Of a stretch of DNA of 64,000 nt, positions 34,813-45,075 are shown piece after piece (position 1 is the stretch's first letter; each line of letters opens with the position of its first letter). Both the position numbers and the translations under genes were made by a program. The notes under the pieces were generated by a model. That model was not told where the DNA came from. It made no database searches and saw only the letters and a program-made list of their open reading frames with translations. The stretch spans positions 5,704,001 through 5,768,000 of the forward strand of contig NZ_CP026115.2 of the NCBI RefSeq assembly GCF_009883635.2, given 5' to 3'. Origin of the DNA: Pseudomonas putida (GTDB lineage Bacteria; Pseudomonadota; Gammaproteobacteria; Pseudomonadales; Pseudomonadaceae).

Positions 34813-35994
34813 ATGAACAACTTGCCTAGCCTTAACTTTTTCTTGGGTGAAGAGATCGAAATGCTGCGGGATTCCGTCGCTGGCTTTGCCGCGAAGGAGA
34901 TCGCTCCACGGGCGGAAGCGGCTGATCGGGACGATCAATTCCCGATGGATTTGTGGCGCAAGTTTGGTGATATGGGGCTTCTCGGTCTCACGGTTGACGA
35001 GCGCTATGGCGGCTCGGGCATGGGTTACCTGGCCCACATGATCGCGATGGAAGAGATCTCGCGAGCAGCCGGGGGTATCGGCCTGTCGTATGGTGCTCAT
35101 TCGAACCTGTGTGTGAACCAGATCCATCGTAATGGTAACGATGCGCAGAAGGACAAGTTCCTGCCCAAGCTGGTCACTGGGGAACACATTGGCGCTCTAG
35201 CGATGAGTGAGCCCAATGCGGGTTCCGACGTTGTCTCGATGAAGTTACGTGCGGACAAGAAAGGCGATCGCTACATCTTGAATGGCACCAAGATGTGGAT
35301 CACCAACGGCCCGGATTGTGACGTCCTGGTGGTGTACGCGAAAACTGATTTGGCTGCCGGGGCAAAAGGGATGACCGCGTTCATTCTTGAGAAAGGCGCT
35401 CCTGGCTTCTCGGTTGCGCAGAAGCTCGACAAGTTGGGCATGCGTGGATCACACACGGGTGAACTGGTGTTCCAGGATGTCGAGGTGCCTGAGGAAAATA
35501 TCCTTGGTGGTGTCGGCGAAGGAGTCAAAGTGCTCATGAGCGGCCTGGATTATGAGCGTGCTGTACTGAGTGGCGGGCCGTTGGGGTTGATGCAGTCTGC
35601 AATGGACGTCGTGGTGCCTTACATTCACGACCGCAAGCAGTTCGGCCAGAGCATCGGCGAGTTCCAGTTGATCCAAGGGAAAGTCGCCGATATGTACACG
35701 ACCCTGCAGGCATGCCGTGCCTACCTCTACTCGGTGGGCAAACACCTTGATGCCTTGGGTGTGGGTCATGTTCGTCAGGTTCGCAAGGACTGCGCGGGCG
35801 TGATCCTCTACGCCGCTGAAAAGGCTACCTGGCTGTGTGGTGAGGCGATTCAGATTCTTGGTGGCAATGGCTACATCAACGAGTTCCCTGTGGGGCGGCT
35901 CTGGCGTGATGCGAAACTCTACGAAATTGGCGCCGGCACCAGTGAGATTCGCCGAATGCTGATTGGTCGTGAGCTTTTCAACGAAACCCGTTGA
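34813..35994 (+). CDS. liuA: Isovaleryl-CoA dehydrogenase
   Basis: 393 residues from the ATG at 34813 (an ATG at 34798 would add five). Family stretches: [115 protein letters not shown]. This acyl-CoA dehydrogenase oxidises isovaleryl-CoA to 3-methylcrotonyl-CoA, using FAD and electron transfer flavoprotein. Identity as the isovaleryl-specific form comes from its place as the first gene of the liu set. Confidence 0.94.
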   Translation: MNNLPSLNFFLGEEIEMLRDSVAGFAAKEIAPRAEAADRDDQFPMDLWRKFGDMGLLGLTVDERYGGSGMGYLAHMIAMEEISRAAGGIGLSYGAHSNLCVNQIHRNGNDAQKDKFLPKLVTGEHIGALAMSEPNAGSDVVSMKLRADKKGDRYILNGTKMWITNGPDCDVLVVYAKTDLAAGAKGMTAFILEKGAPGFSVAQKLDKLGMRGSHTGELVFQDVEVPEENILGGVGEGVKVLMSGLDYERAVLSGGPLGLMQSAMDVVVPYIHDRKQFGQSIGEFQLIQGKVADMYTTLQACRAYLYSVGKHLDALGVGHVRQVRKDCAGVILYAAEKATWLCGEAIQILGGNGYINEFPVGRLWRDAKLYEIGAGTSEIRRMLIGRELFNETR

Positions 35995-36069
35995 GCATCC
36001 TAGTCAGCAGTCATGTTCGGCGCAGCCTGACCGGCTGTGCCACGAGCACTAGAACAAGAAGAGGCCCTC

Positions 36070-37677
36070 ATGAGCACGCTCACTACACAACTGAACACCC
36101 GTTCACCTGATTACATCGCGAACCGTGATTCCATCCTGTCTCAAGTAGAAGGTTTGCGTACGCTGCTGGCTCATATCAACCAAGGCGGTGGTGTGAAGGC
36201 TCAGGAGCGTCATCTCTCACGAGGAAAACTGCTACCCCGTGATCGGATCGATGCGCTCCTGGATCCAGGCTCCCCTTTTCTGGAGATCGGGCAGCTCGCT
36301 GCTCACGAGGTCTACGGTGAAGACGTCCCGGCAGCGGGCGTGATTGCGGGCATTGGCCGCGTTGAGGGCGTTGAATGCATGGTCATCGCCAACGATGCGA
36401 CGGTGAAAGGGGGGAGCTACTACCCACTGACGGTCAAAAAGCATCTGCGTGCACAGACCATTGCTCAGCAAAATCGCCTGCCTTGCATTTATCTGGTCGA
36501 CTCTGGCGGCGCCAACCTTCCTCGGCAGGATGAAGTTTTTCCGGACAAAGAACACTTCGGTCGCATCTTCTTTAACCAAGCGAACATGAGCGCTCAGGGC
36601 ATCCCTCAGATTGCTGTTGTACTGGGGTCATGCACGGCTGGTGGTGCCTACGTCCCTGCGATGAGCGACGAAACCATCATGGTTCGCAACCAGGCGACAA
36701 TTTTCCTCGCTGGCCCTCCTTTGGTGAAGGCTGCCACAGGGGAAGTCGTGACTGCAGAGGATCTTGGAGGGGCGGATGTGCATTGCAAAACCTCCGGTGT
36801 CGCTGACCACTATGCTGAAAATGATACTCATGCCTTGGCACTCGCTCGGCGCTGCGTAGCCAACCTTAATTGGCGCAAGCTCGGTCAGTTGGAACGTCTA
36901 CAGCCAGTCGCTCCACGTTACTCACCTGAAGAGCTCTACGGCGTTGTCCCCGTTGATCCCAAGCAGCCCTTTGACGTACGCGAAGTGATCGCGCGAATCG
37001 TTGACGGCTCTCAGCTCGATGAGTTCAAAGCACTATTCGGCAACACGTTGGTTTGCGGCTTTGCTCGCATCAATGGTTACCCGGTGGCCATTCTCGCCAA
37101 CAATGGAATCCTGTTCCCGGAAGCCGCCCAAAAGGGTGCTCATTTTATCGAGTTGGCTTGTCAGCGCGGTATTCCCCTGGTGTTCCTGCAAAACATCACC
37201 GGCTTTATGGTTGGGCAGAAATATGAAGCTGCTGGTATCGCCAAGCACGGTGCGAAGCTGGTTACAGCGGTCTCCTGTGCACAGGTACCCAAATTCACGG
37301 TGATCATTGGTGGCAGCTTTGGCGCTGGCAACTATGGCATGTGTGGGCGTGCATACGATCCCCGCTTTCTCTGGATGTGGCCTAACGCGAAGATTGGCGT
37401 CATGGGGGCGCAGCAGGCAGCAGGCGTGTTGGTACAAGTCAAACAGGAGCAGGCACGTCGCTCGGGCCATGAGTTCTCTAGCGAAGACGAAGCGCGCCTG
37501 AAGCAACCCCTCATTGAACAATATGAACATCAGGCCCATGCCTACTACTCAAGTGCTCGTCTTTGGGATGACGGAGTAATCGATCCCGCGCAGACGCGTG
37601 AAGTCTTGGCCCTGGCGCTTTCTGCCAGTTTGAATGCTCCCATTGAGCCAACCCGTTTCGGGGTTTTCCGGATGTAA
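36070..37677 (+). CDS. liuB: 3-methylcrotonyl-CoA carboxylase, carboxyltransferase (beta) subunit
   Basis: 535 residues from the ATG at 36070 with GAAGAGG upstream. It has the two carboxyltransferase half-domains: N part with [31 protein letters not shown] [58 protein letters not shown] part with [60 protein letters not shown]. It works with LiuD to carboxylate 3-methylcrotonyl-CoA to 3-methylglutaconyl-CoA. About 75 bases after liuA. Confidence 0.95.
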   Translation: MSTLTTQLNTRSPDYIANRDSILSQVEGLRTLLAHINQGGGVKAQERHLSRGKLLPRDRIDALLDPGSPFLEIGQLAAHEVYGEDVPAAGVIAGIGRVEGVECMVIANDATVKGGSYYPLTVKKHLRAQTIAQQNRLPCIYLVDSGGANLPRQDEVFPDKEHFGRIFFNQANMSAQGIPQIAVVLGSCTAGGAYVPAMSDETIMVRNQATIFLAGPPLVKAATGEVVTAEDLGGADVHCKTSGVADHYAENDTHALALARRCVANLNWRKLGQLERLQPVAPRYSPEELYGVVPVDPKQPFDVREVIARIVDGSQLDEFKALFGNTLVCGFARINGYPVAILANNGILFPEAAQKGAHFIELACQRGIPLVFLQNITGFMVGQKYEAAGIAKHGAKLVTAVSCAQVPKFTVIIGGSFGAGNYGMCGRAYDPRFLWMWPNAKIGVMGAQQAAGVLVQVKQEQARRSGHEFSSEDEARLKQPLIEQYEHQAHAYYSSARLWDDGVIDPAQTREVLALALSASLNAPIEPTRFGVFRM

Positions 37678-37703
37678 GCCGCCAGGTCTGGTTTTCCTCA
37701 TGG

Positions 37704-37740
37704 GGTCACATCGTACCGTCTTGGTGTGACCGCCTTTTTT
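37704..37740 (+). terminator. Terminator-like hairpin between liuB and liuC
   Basis: GGTCACA (37704-37710) and TGTGACC (37725-37731) flank a 14-base loop and are followed by GCC and six T. It is a rho-independent terminator shape in the middle of the liu cluster, 27 bases after the liuB stop. Confidence 0.65.
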
Positions 37741-37765
37741 CCAGCTTGTGTGAGCGAGAAATCGA

Positions 37766-38554
37766 ATGACCCATTACAGCACTGTTGAGCTTGAAGTCAC
37801 CTTGAACAACGTAGCAACTGTCTGGTTGAACCGCCCAGATAAAAACAATGCTTTTAACGCCCAGATGATCGGTGAGCTGATTTCTGTGTTCCGAGAATTA
37901 CGTGATGATCCATCAGTCCGGTTCATGGTGCTGCGGGGGCGTGGCAAACACTTCAGTGCCGGCGCTGACTTAGCCTGGATGCAGGCTTCAGCTGCGTTGG
38001 ATTATCAGGAAAACCTGAAAGATGCCCATGAACTTGGTGAACTGATGAGTCTGCTTCACCATTTGCCATTTCCTACCTTGGCTGTTGTGCATGGTGGTGC
38101 ATTCGGTGGAGCTGTCGGACTGGCTTCTTGTTGCGACATCGCAGTCGGCACCCATGATGCAATTTTCAGTCTTTCCGAGGTGCGCATCGGGCTAGTGCCG
38201 GCAGTGATCAGCCCTTACGTGGTCAAGGCTATTGGTCAACGGGCTACCCGCCGCTATGCCCTCACTGCGGAGCGTTTCAGTGGTGACTGTGCCCAGAAAA
38301 TCGGACTGCTAGCAGAAACATATCAATCTGATGAATTGGATAGAGCGGTTGAACAACTGACCGACGCGCTTTTGCTGAATAGCCCCCAGGCCATGCGTGT
38401 CGCCAAGTCACTACTTGAGCGGGTCGGCAACGGCGTCCTCAGCCCTGAGTTGCGCCAATGCACAGAAGAAACCATCGCCACTGTGCGCGTCAGCAGTGAG
38501 GGTCAGGAGGGGCTTAATGCGTTCCTTCAGAAGCGAAAGCCCTCGTGGGTTTGA
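37766..38554 (+). CDS. liuC: Methylglutaconyl-CoA hydratase (crotonase family)
   Basis: The 262-residue protein has crotonase motifs: VWLNRPDKNNAFNAQMIGEL, FMVLRGRGKHFSAGADLAWM with the oxyanion region, HGGAFGGAVGLASCCDIAVG and FSLSEVRIGLVPAVISPYV with the Glu of the active site. It adds water to 3-methylglutaconyl-CoA to give HMG-CoA. It overlaps the liuD frame by ten bases if that frame starts at 38545. The hairpin at 37704 precedes it. Confidence 0.93.
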   Translation: MTHYSTVELEVTLNNVATVWLNRPDKNNAFNAQMIGELISVFRELRDDPSVRFMVLRGRGKHFSAGADLAWMQASAALDYQENLKDAHELGELMSLLHHLPFPTLAVVHGGAFGGAVGLASCCDIAVGTHDAIFSLSEVRIGLVPAVISPYVVKAIGQRATRRYALTAERFSGDCAQKIGLLAETYQSDELDRAVEQLTDALLLNSPQAMRVAKSLLERVGNGVLSPELRQCTEETIATVRVSSEGQEGLNAFLQKRKPSWV

Positions 38555-40503
38555 AACCCGCACGAATGCAGCCAATGACAGAGCAAAATGACATGAAAAA
38601 AAGAACAATCTCCACTGTCCTCATTGCTAACCGTGGTGAGATCGCCTGCCGAATCATCCGTACGGCCAAGTCGCTTGGCCTGACCACTATTGCCGTTCAC
38701 AGTGAAATTGATCAGCGCGCCCGCCATGTGCGAGAGGCCGACGTTGCCGTCAATCTGGGAGGGGCTAAACCTAGCGATAGCTACCTGCTGATGGACAAGA
38801 TCATTGAGGCGGCGCTCGCGAAGGGTGCGCAAGCTGTCCACCCTGGGTATGGCTTCCTCTCGGAGAACGCCACATTTGCGCGCAGGCTGGAAGAGGCCGG
38901 CCTCATCTTCCTTGGCCCCCCGGCTAGCGCGATAGATGCTATGGGTAGCAAATCTGCTGCGAAGGCTTTGATGGAAAAAGCCGGGGTTCCCCTTGTACCT
39001 GGTTATCATGGTGAGGCTCAGGATGCGCAGACTTTCCGTGACGCTGCTGAGCGCATTGGCTATCCAGTTCTCCTGAAGGCAACCGCTGGTGGCGGTGGTA
39101 AGGGCATGAAGGTGGTTGAGTGTGAGAGTGAGCTTGCCGATGCCTTGTCTTCCGCTCAGCGTGAGGCCCAATCCGCATTTGGTGATTCCCGAATGCTGGT
39201 TGAGAAATATGTATTGAAGCCTCGGCATGTGGAGATCCAAGTCTTCGCAGACCAGCACGGTAACTGCCTCTATCTCCATGAGCGCGACTGCTCCATCCAG
39301 CGCCGGCACCAGAAGGTTGTTGAAGAAGCTCCAGCTCCGGGTCTGTCACCAGAGCTTCGTAGAGCGATGGGTGAGTCGGCTGTTCGAGCTGCCCAGGCTA
39401 TCGGTTATGAGGGTGCCGGGACAGTTGAGTTTCTCCTCGATGAACGGGGTGAGTTCTTCTTCATGGAGATGAACACACGCTTACAGGTGGAGCATCCTGT
39501 GACTGAAGCCATCACCGGGCTCGATCTGGTGGCTTGGCAGATTCGTGTCGCGCGTGGCGAAGCACTCCCCATCACCCAGGAGCAAGTTCCTCTGCATGGC
39601 CATGCCATTGAGGTACGTCTTTATGCAGAAGACCCTGAGGGTGGATTTCTGCCCGCCAGTGGCCATCTCGAACTGTATCGCGAACCAGCAACTGGTGATG
39701 GGCGCCGCGTCGACAGCGGTGTTGAGGAGGGGGATGAAGTATCGCCTTTCTACGATCCAATGGTCGCCAAGCTGATCGCGTGGGGAGAAAACCGGGAGGA
39801 GGCACGCCAGCGACTGTTGGCAATGCTTCAGGAAACGCTTGTCGGGGGCTTCAAAACCAACCTGGCATTCTTGCAGCGCATACTCGCCCATGAGGCCTTT
39901 GCGGCTGAAGACCTGGACACTGGTTTTATCGAGCGCTATCAGGCGGATCTGTTACCTAAAGCGGTAGAGTTGCCAGAAGTGTTCTGGCAGCGCGCTGCAT
40001 TAGCCTTGATGGCAACAGACCCTGTGCACGTCCGGAGTGATGACCCTGATTCTCCATGGCAGGCGGGTACGTCCTGGCGTTCGGGCCTGGCAGCTACTGA
40101 TAAGGTGCAGCTGGTCGTCGATGGAACTAGGCGTACCGTTGAAGTAGCGCGTGGTGGCGGTCAGCCTCGCTCTTTGCCAGTTGTTCGCAAGGGGCGCACC
40201 GCCTACGTGCGCTGGGGCGTGGAGTGGCATTCCGTCAGCCGTTTTGACCCGATCGCCGAAGCTGATGTGTCCACCGGGCATCAAGGTGGGCTGACGGCGC
40301 CAATGAACGGCAGCATTGTTCGTGTGCTGGTTGAACTTGGCCAGCAAGTAGAAGCTGGCACGCCCCTCGTGGTTTTGGAAGCCATGAAAATGGAGCACAC
40401 CATTAGAGCTCCCGAAGGTGGCATGGTCACGGCGGTTTATTGCCAGGAAGGTGAGCTGCTCAGCGAGGGTACGGTTCTTGTCGACTTGGAGCACGCTTTA
40501 TGA
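38545..40503 (+). CDS. liuD: 3-methylcrotonyl-CoA carboxylase, biotin-containing (alpha) subunit
   Basis: 652 residues from 38545; ATGs at 38575 and 38593 are also possible. Order: biotin carboxylase ([74 protein letters not shown]), linker, then the biotinyl domain with the acceptor Lys in [19 protein letters not shown] near residue 615. With LiuB it carboxylates 3-methylcrotonyl-CoA. Its TGA overlaps the liuE start (ATGA, 40500-40503), so the genes are coupled. Confidence 0.95.
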   Translation: MGLKPARMQPMTEQNDMKKRTISTVLIANRGEIACRIIRTAKSLGLTTIAVHSEIDQRARHVREADVAVNLGGAKPSDSYLLMDKIIEAALAKGAQAVHPGYGFLSENATFARRLEEAGLIFLGPPASAIDAMGSKSAAKALMEKAGVPLVPGYHGEAQDAQTFRDAAERIGYPVLLKATAGGGGKGMKVVECESELADALSSAQREAQSAFGDSRMLVEKYVLKPRHVEIQVFADQHGNCLYLHERDCSIQRRHQKVVEEAPAPGLSPELRRAMGESAVRAAQAIGYEGAGTVEFLLDERGEFFFMEMNTRLQVEHPVTEAITGLDLVAWQIRVARGEALPITQEQVPLHGHAIEVRLYAEDPEGGFLPASGHLELYREPATGDGRRVDSGVEEGDEVSPFYDPMVAKLIAWGENREEARQRLLAMLQETLVGGFKTNLAFLQRILAHEAFAAEDLDTGFIERYQADLLPKAVELPEVFWQRAALALMATDPVHVRSDDPDSPWQAGTSWRSGLAATDKVQLVVDGTRRTVEVARGGGQPRSLPVVRKGRTAYVRWGVEWHSVSRFDPIAEADVSTGHQGGLTAPMNGSIVRVLVELGQQVEAGTPLVVLEAMKMEHTIRAPEGGMVTAVYCQEGELLSEGTVLVDLEHAL

Positions 40504-41402
40504 GCCTGCCCTTGCGTGTGCGCATTGTTGAAGTCGGCCCACGAGATGGTCTGCAGAACGAGCATCATCGTGTCGAGGTCGACCAGAAGATCCTGCTAGT
40601 CAATGCACTGTCAGCCGCTGGCCTTCAGTACATTGAAGTCGGCAGTTTTGTCTCGCCCAAATGGGTGCCGCAGATGGCGGGCAGCGCTGAGGTAATGGCA
40701 GGGGTGGAACGAAAGCCTGGTGTGACGTACGCCGTGCTGACGCCAAACCTGCGGGGCTTTGAAGATGCTCTTGCTGTCGGTGCTCAAGAGGTTGCAGTTT
40801 TTGCAGCCGCGTCGGAGTCCTTCTCGCAGCGAAACATCAACTGCTCGATTTCCGAAAGCCTTGCTCGGTTCGTTCCCGTCATCCAAGCCGCTCGGCAGAA
40901 CGGCATTCGCGTGCGTGGCTATGTGTCGTGTGTCCTGGGATGCCCTTATGACGGTACGGTGCATCCTGAGCAAGTGATGGCAGTGGCACGAGAGCTGCGC
41001 GATATGGGGTGTTACGAGATCTCGCTTGGAGACACCATCGGCGTTGGTACGGCGAAAGCGACCCGAACTCTCATAGACGTTGTCAGCAAGCAGGTGCCAC
41101 GTGAATATCTGGCCGGGCATTTTCACGATACCTACGGTCAGGCTCTGACGAACCTCTATGCCAGCCTTCAGGAAGGTGTTGCAGTCTTTGACAGCTCGGT
41201 GGCCGGCTTAGGTGGCTGTCCGTATGCAAAAGGTGCATCCGGCAACGTTGCTACCGAGGATGTGGTTTATTTGCTCAACGGCCTTGGCATTGAGACAGGC
41301 GTAAATTTGAACATGGTGGCAGAAGCAGGGCATGCGATATCCCAAAGCTTAGGCCGCAGGTCGAGTTCCAAAGTTGCTGCAGCAATTTCTGCAAGGAGCT
41401 AG
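40500..41402 (+). CDS. liuE: Hydroxymethylglutaryl-CoA lyase
   Basis: The 300-residue TIM-barrel protein of the HMGL family has [92 protein letters not shown] with catalytic metal His residues, and the loop signature [20 protein letters not shown] with catalytic Cys. It cleaves HMG-CoA to acetyl-CoA and acetoacetate, the last step of leucine breakdown. It ends three bases before the TetR gene. Confidence 0.95.
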   Translation: MSLPLRVRIVEVGPRDGLQNEHHRVEVDQKILLVNALSAAGLQYIEVGSFVSPKWVPQMAGSAEVMAGVERKPGVTYAVLTPNLRGFEDALAVGAQEVAVFAAASESFSQRNINCSISESLARFVPVIQAARQNGIRVRGYVSCVLGCPYDGTVHPEQVMAVARELRDMGCYEISLGDTIGVGTAKATRTLIDVVSKQVPREYLAGHFHDTYGQALTNLYASLQEGVAVFDSSVAGLGGCPYAKGASGNVATEDVVYLLNGLGIETGVNLNMVAEAGHAISQSLGRRSSSKVAAAISARS

Positions 41403-41405
41403 CTG

Positions 41406-42002
41406 GTGAGTGCTATCTGTGAGCATGAGAGCACAACATTTGACCTCATCCGCGAAGCTGCCTGCACATTGTTTTGCCAATCTGGTTACAAAGGCATGGG
41501 TATGCGGCGGTTGGCTGCTGCGGTTGGAATTCAAGTTGGATCGCTTTATAACCACATTGAGAGCAAGCAAGCGTTACTTTATGAGCTGATAAGCGAGTAC
41601 GAAATGCACCTTCTGCATGTTTTCAAAAGCAAAAACCTTAACCATTGCAAGACCGCTGTGCAGATGAATTCACTGCTGTGGGACAGAGTGTCATCCTACG
41701 TAGCTCACAATGGTCACTTAGCTCAGCTATCCCGAAATGAAATTCAGCACTTGAGCCCGGTGCAGGCAGAGTCAATAAACGGTATCCGCTTTCATCGTAA
41801 GCGTCAGCTCCAAGTGCTGCTCAACCAGTGTGCAGGGGATGTTGGGCTGAGTTCTGAAGGGCTGGAGATGCTTTCAGAAGAGCTTCATATATTACTGGAC
41901 TGCCACATTGGCTTGGATGCCAACGTGATAGAGGATCCAAATGGCATTGTCCGTCGACAGTTGCGCAATATGGCTTCCATGCTACTGGTGAGGCGAGACT
42001 AG
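41406..42002 (+). CDS. TetR-family regulator at the end of the liu cluster
   Basis: 198 residues from GTG at 41406, with AAGGAG seven bases upstream. HTH_TetR: TFDLIREAACTLFCQSGYKG then MGMRRLAAAVGIQVGSLYNHI (about residues 10-55), and a helical ligand domain. It is three bases after liuE and on its strand, so probably in the operon and a feedback regulator of leucine catabolism. P. aeruginosa and P. putida use the MerR-type LiuR; none is present here, so the control scheme is different. Confidence 0.87.
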   Translation: MSAICEHESTTFDLIREAACTLFCQSGYKGMGMRRLAAAVGIQVGSLYNHIESKQALLYELISEYEMHLLHVFKSKNLNHCKTAVQMNSLLWDRVSSYVAHNGHLAQLSRNEIQHLSPVQAESINGIRFHRKRQLQVLLNQCAGDVGLSSEGLEMLSEELHILLDCHIGLDANVIEDPNGIVRRQLRNMASMLLVRRD

Positions 42003-42216
42003 ATACCCTCAGCAGACCCGAGTGTTCGTCCCTCCCTTCAAATCCAGTACCACGCATGCTGGTCTTGGAGGGCAGGGACGTCTTAATTTTCGCCAATGGA
42101 AAGTAAGCAGATGTTAACTTCTGCAATCCAGCATTGAGGTCGAACCTTACACGAACTTTTCGACTGAACCCAGATTGTGAGGGTTGGGTCGCCTGTTCAT
42201 ATTCACAGAAAAAAGG

Positions 42217-42493
42217 ATGTTAGCGCTTAAAGCGCTGACTCGACTTTCACCGGCCTCGCATTGGTTAGTCCTATGCTACGTCAGCATGGGCTGATACGCC
42301 CGGTGCCGACTGGAAGGTGAACAAGGATCAGGCTGAAGCCACGTTGAAAGGTGCCGGCTACACGCAGACCACCAAGATCGAAGCTGACGATGGTCACTGG
42401 GAAGGCGAGGGCGTCAAGGCAGATGGCAAGCGGTACGAATTTCAGGTAGATCCGCACGACGGTAAGATCATCAAAGACGAATTGGATAATTGA
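42217..42493 (+). pseudogene. PepSY-domain periplasmic protein, frameshifted
   Basis: A ribosome-binding-like AAAAAAGG and ATG at 42217 begin a signal-peptide-like frame (MLALKALTRLSPASHWLVL) that runs into TGA near 42292. From 42290 a different frame reads ADTPGADWKVNKDQAEATLK, GHWEGEGVKADGKRYEFQ and VDPHDGKIIKDELDN, a clear PepSY domain ending at TGA 42491-42493. The two parts join if one frameshift between about 42250 and 42290 is corrected. A terminator follows. Confidence 0.72.
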
Positions 42494-42504
42494 AGCATCT
42501 CAAT

Positions 42505-42534
42505 AAAAAGCCCGCGTTAGATCGTGGGCTTTTT
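42505..42534 (+). terminator. Terminator after the PepSY pseudogene
   Basis: AAAAAGCCCGCG and CGTGGGCTTTTT (one mismatch) form a 12-pair stem with a six-base loop and T tract, 11 bases after the stop. Confidence 0.85.
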
Positions 42535-42609
42535 GCTGACTGGGATGACCTTTGATGGGATAAAGCACTTTGGGTAACGTCTACTGTTTTAGCCTATCTC
42601 AATGTTTAG

Positions 42610-42720
42610 CTACCACCTTGATGCGCTCTCTGCCAGGCGTATCACACTAGCGACCAATTGCCGATAGTCCGCACGCCAGAGCATATCGAGAGATAAGGGC
42701 CCTTCCAGCAGTGGAGGTTA
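42610..42720 (-). pseudogene. LysR C-terminal fragment (remnant)
   Basis: The minus strand reads LLEGPLSLDMLWRADYRQLV then ASVIRLAESASRW before TAG (42612-42610). This resembles the last 35 residues of a LysR effector domain. No upstream part is visible. The rest of 42535-42794 holds nothing I recognise. Confidence 0.4.
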
Positions 42721-42794
42721 ATGACCCCTCCGTAGTCCATCCTATCATTGACCCTCCTTGCATTGCGTCTTGGCCACCTCATGTGAGTTGAAGT

Positions 42795-43802
42795 TCAGAG
42801 CATGCCAGGTGTAGTGGCAGCTGATTTTTCTGCACTTAACCGCAGCTCTGCGATGTCGCGTTTGGGCGGAGTGCCGAACTGGCGTCCATATTCGCGGCTG
42901 AACTGCGAGGGGCTCTCATAGCCGACCCTGAAGGCAGCAGTCGCAGCATCCATGTGCTCGTTGAGCATCAACCTTTTTGCCTCGTTCAATCTCAGCCACT
43001 TCTGGTACTGCAGCGGGCTCATGGCGGTGAGTTGACGGAAATGCTGATGGAAGGTGGAGAGCCCCATCTGCACCTGGGAAGCCAGCTCCTCCACTCGTAA
43101 CGGCGCGGCGTAATTCAACTTCATCCAGTCGATAGCCTTGGCAATTCGATGCCCCTTGCTACCTACGGAGGCGATATAGCGCAACAGAGGTGCCTGGTCG
43201 CTCAACAGCAACCGATAGTGGATCTCTCGCTGAATCAGCGGCCAGAGAACGGGAATCGCCTCCGGCTCTTCTAGTAGCTGGATCAGGCGGGCGAAGCTCT
43301 CCAACAATTTTGGACTCAGTTCACCAACCCCAGCACTGGTGTGAAAGGACTGTCCGCTTACGGGAAGACGACCATCTTGCGCGATCAGTTCGGCCAGCGT
43401 GCGCAAGTCCAGCTTGAACACCAAGCCGAGACATGGAGCGGCATCGCTGGCCACCGTCACCGCCGAGTTGGCGGGGATGCTCAGTGAGGTGACCAGGAAA
43501 CGGGTGGTGTCGTAGGGAAAAACGTCGCTGCCAATGACCATTTCCTTGGCGCCCTGCACGACTAGCACGATGCTCGGCTCGACGATGCAGGTGATCGGTA
43601 GGGCTGGAGCGATGCGCCGGTAGACACTCAGGTCTGCAATGTCTGTCGAGAAATCTCCAGCAGTAGGCGCGTAGGAGCCGATGACCCTACATAGCGTGGC
43701 CATTGGGTGCGTGCTTGAGCTCTCTGGTGCAGTGATGGCCATGGCAAAGGTTCCGATCATCTTGTGCGAGAACACTACTTCCACGTCGCGTTCTCTGTCC
43801 AT
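42795..43802 (-). CDS. AraC-family transcriptional regulator (AraC_N type)
   Basis: Up to 335 residues; ATGs at 43760 and 43742 are alternative starts and none has a clear ribosome site. An AraC_N/cupin-like domain (SVYRRIAPALPITCIVEPSI; VQGAKEMVIGSDVFPYDTTR) is followed by the double HTH (RVEELASQVQMGLSTFHQHF; MSPLQYQKWLRLNEAKRLML; AFRVGYESPSQFSREYGRQF). It is divergent from the alpha/beta hydrolase at 43965 and probably controls it and the MFS gene behind. Confidence 0.9.
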   Translation of the reverse strand: MDRERDVEVVFSHKMIGTFAMAITAPESSSTHPMATLCRVIGSYAPTAGDFSTDIADLSVYRRIAPALPITCIVEPSIVLVVQGAKEMVIGSDVFPYDTTRFLVTSLSIPANSAVTVASDAAPCLGLVFKLDLRTLAELIAQDGRLPVSGQSFHTSAGVGELSPKLLESFARLIQLLEEPEAIPVLWPLIQREIHYRLLLSDQAPLLRYIASVGSKGHRIAKAIDWMKLNYAAPLRVEELASQVQMGLSTFHQHFRQLTAMSPLQYQKWLRLNEAKRLMLNEHMDAATAAFRVGYESPSQFSREYGRQFGTPPKRDIAELRLSAEKSAATTPGML

Positions 43803-43964
43803 GTCCGGCGGGAAGAGCTGGATATTTAGGCAAGAAAACTACACGTTTGCTCTACTGATGCACCGGTTTTTGCGAGGAAGATGGGTGGCAATCGAGATGG
43901 CCAGGCTGTTCAGTTGCGAAGGCTTCTCGTACCCCTTCCATTTCGAGCAGACAGGAATATGTGC

Positions 43965-44993
43965 ATGAAATCTTTGTTCGTAGCGTTTGCCTTGATGGCC
44001 TGTTCACTCACTGCGGGAGCCGCTGACATGTCCCATGGGGCCAACAATTTCTACAAGAGTGAACAGGTTTCACTCGAACGGGTTTCCTTCAAAAACCAGT
44101 TTCAGATGAACACGGTCGGCAACCTGTTCGTTCCCAAAAACATGAACCCCAACACTCGATACCCCGCCATCATCGTCGGCCACCCCATGGGAGCGGTCAA
44201 AGAGCAAAGCTCGAATCTCTACGCGCAGAAGCTGGCGGAGCAGGGCTTTATCACCTTTGCCATTGATCTGTCGTTCTGGGGTGAAAGCGAGGGCCGCCCT
44301 CGTAACCTGGTATCGCCGGACATCTATGCCGAAGACTTCAGTGCAGCGGTCGACTATCTCGGTGCCCAAGGTTTTGTTGATCGCAACCGTATTGGCGTGC
44401 TGGGTATCTGCGGCAGCGGCAGTTTTGCCATCAGTGCGGCGAAAATCGATCCACGCATGAAAGCGATTGCCACAGTCAGCATGTACGACATGGGCGCCGC
44501 GAATCGCAATGGGCTCAAGCATGGTGTCACAGTCGAGCAGCGCAAGCAGGCTATCGCCGAAGCGGCTGCCCAGCGTGATGTCGAGTTTTCAGGTGGTGAA
44601 ACCAAATACACCAGTGGCACGGTTGATCAGTTGACAGATAGCTCCAATGCCATCGAGCGGGAGTTTTACGACTTCTACCGCACACCACGTGGTGAGTTCA
44701 CTCCCAAAGGGTCGTCGCCGCTTCTGACCACGCACCCCACGCTGACCAGCAATGTCAGGTTCATGAACTTCTATCCGTTCAATGACATCGAGACGATCTC
44801 GCCACGCCCCATGCTGTTCATCGCCGGGGAAGACGCTCATTCCCGTGAGTTCAGCGAAGAGGCCTATCGCCTTGCCGGTGAACCCAAGGAACTGGTGATC
44901 GTCCCAGGTGCTGGCCATGTGGATCTGTACGACCGCGTCGAGCTGATCCCCTTTAGCAAGCTGACGACTTTCTTCCGCGAAAACCTCAAGTAG
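43965..44993 (+). CDS. Secreted alpha/beta hydrolase
   Basis: 342 residues from the ATG at 43965, with AGGA nine bases upstream. A signal peptide (MKSLFVAFALMACSLTAGAA) is followed by a hydrolase fold: PAIIVGHPMGAVKEQSSNLY, FITFAIDLSFWGESEGRPRN, the nucleophile elbow IGVLGICGSGSFAISAAKID with Cys/Gly-Ser variant, and C-terminal VIVPGAGHVDLYDRVELIP holding the catalytic His. The elbow G-I-C-G-S has Cys at the usual Ser position, as in dienelactone-hydrolase relatives. The substrate is unknown. Confidence 0.85.
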   Translation: MKSLFVAFALMACSLTAGAADMSHGANNFYKSEQVSLERVSFKNQFQMNTVGNLFVPKNMNPNTRYPAIIVGHPMGAVKEQSSNLYAQKLAEQGFITFAIDLSFWGESEGRPRNLVSPDIYAEDFSAAVDYLGAQGFVDRNRIGVLGICGSGSFAISAAKIDPRMKAIATVSMYDMGAANRNGLKHGVTVEQRKQAIAEAAAQRDVEFSGGETKYTSGTVDQLTDSSNAIEREFYDFYRTPRGEFTPKGSSPLLTTHPTLTSNVRFMNFYPFNDIETISPRPMLFIAGEDAHSREFSEEAYRLAGEPKELVIVPGAGHVDLYDRVELIPFSKLTTFFRENLK

Positions 44994-45075
44994 CTGATGT
45001 CGTGTATCAGGCTCAGCTGACGCACGCTGGGCTTGGGCAACCGTGTCTTTTGAAATTGGTACAACGAGAACCACC

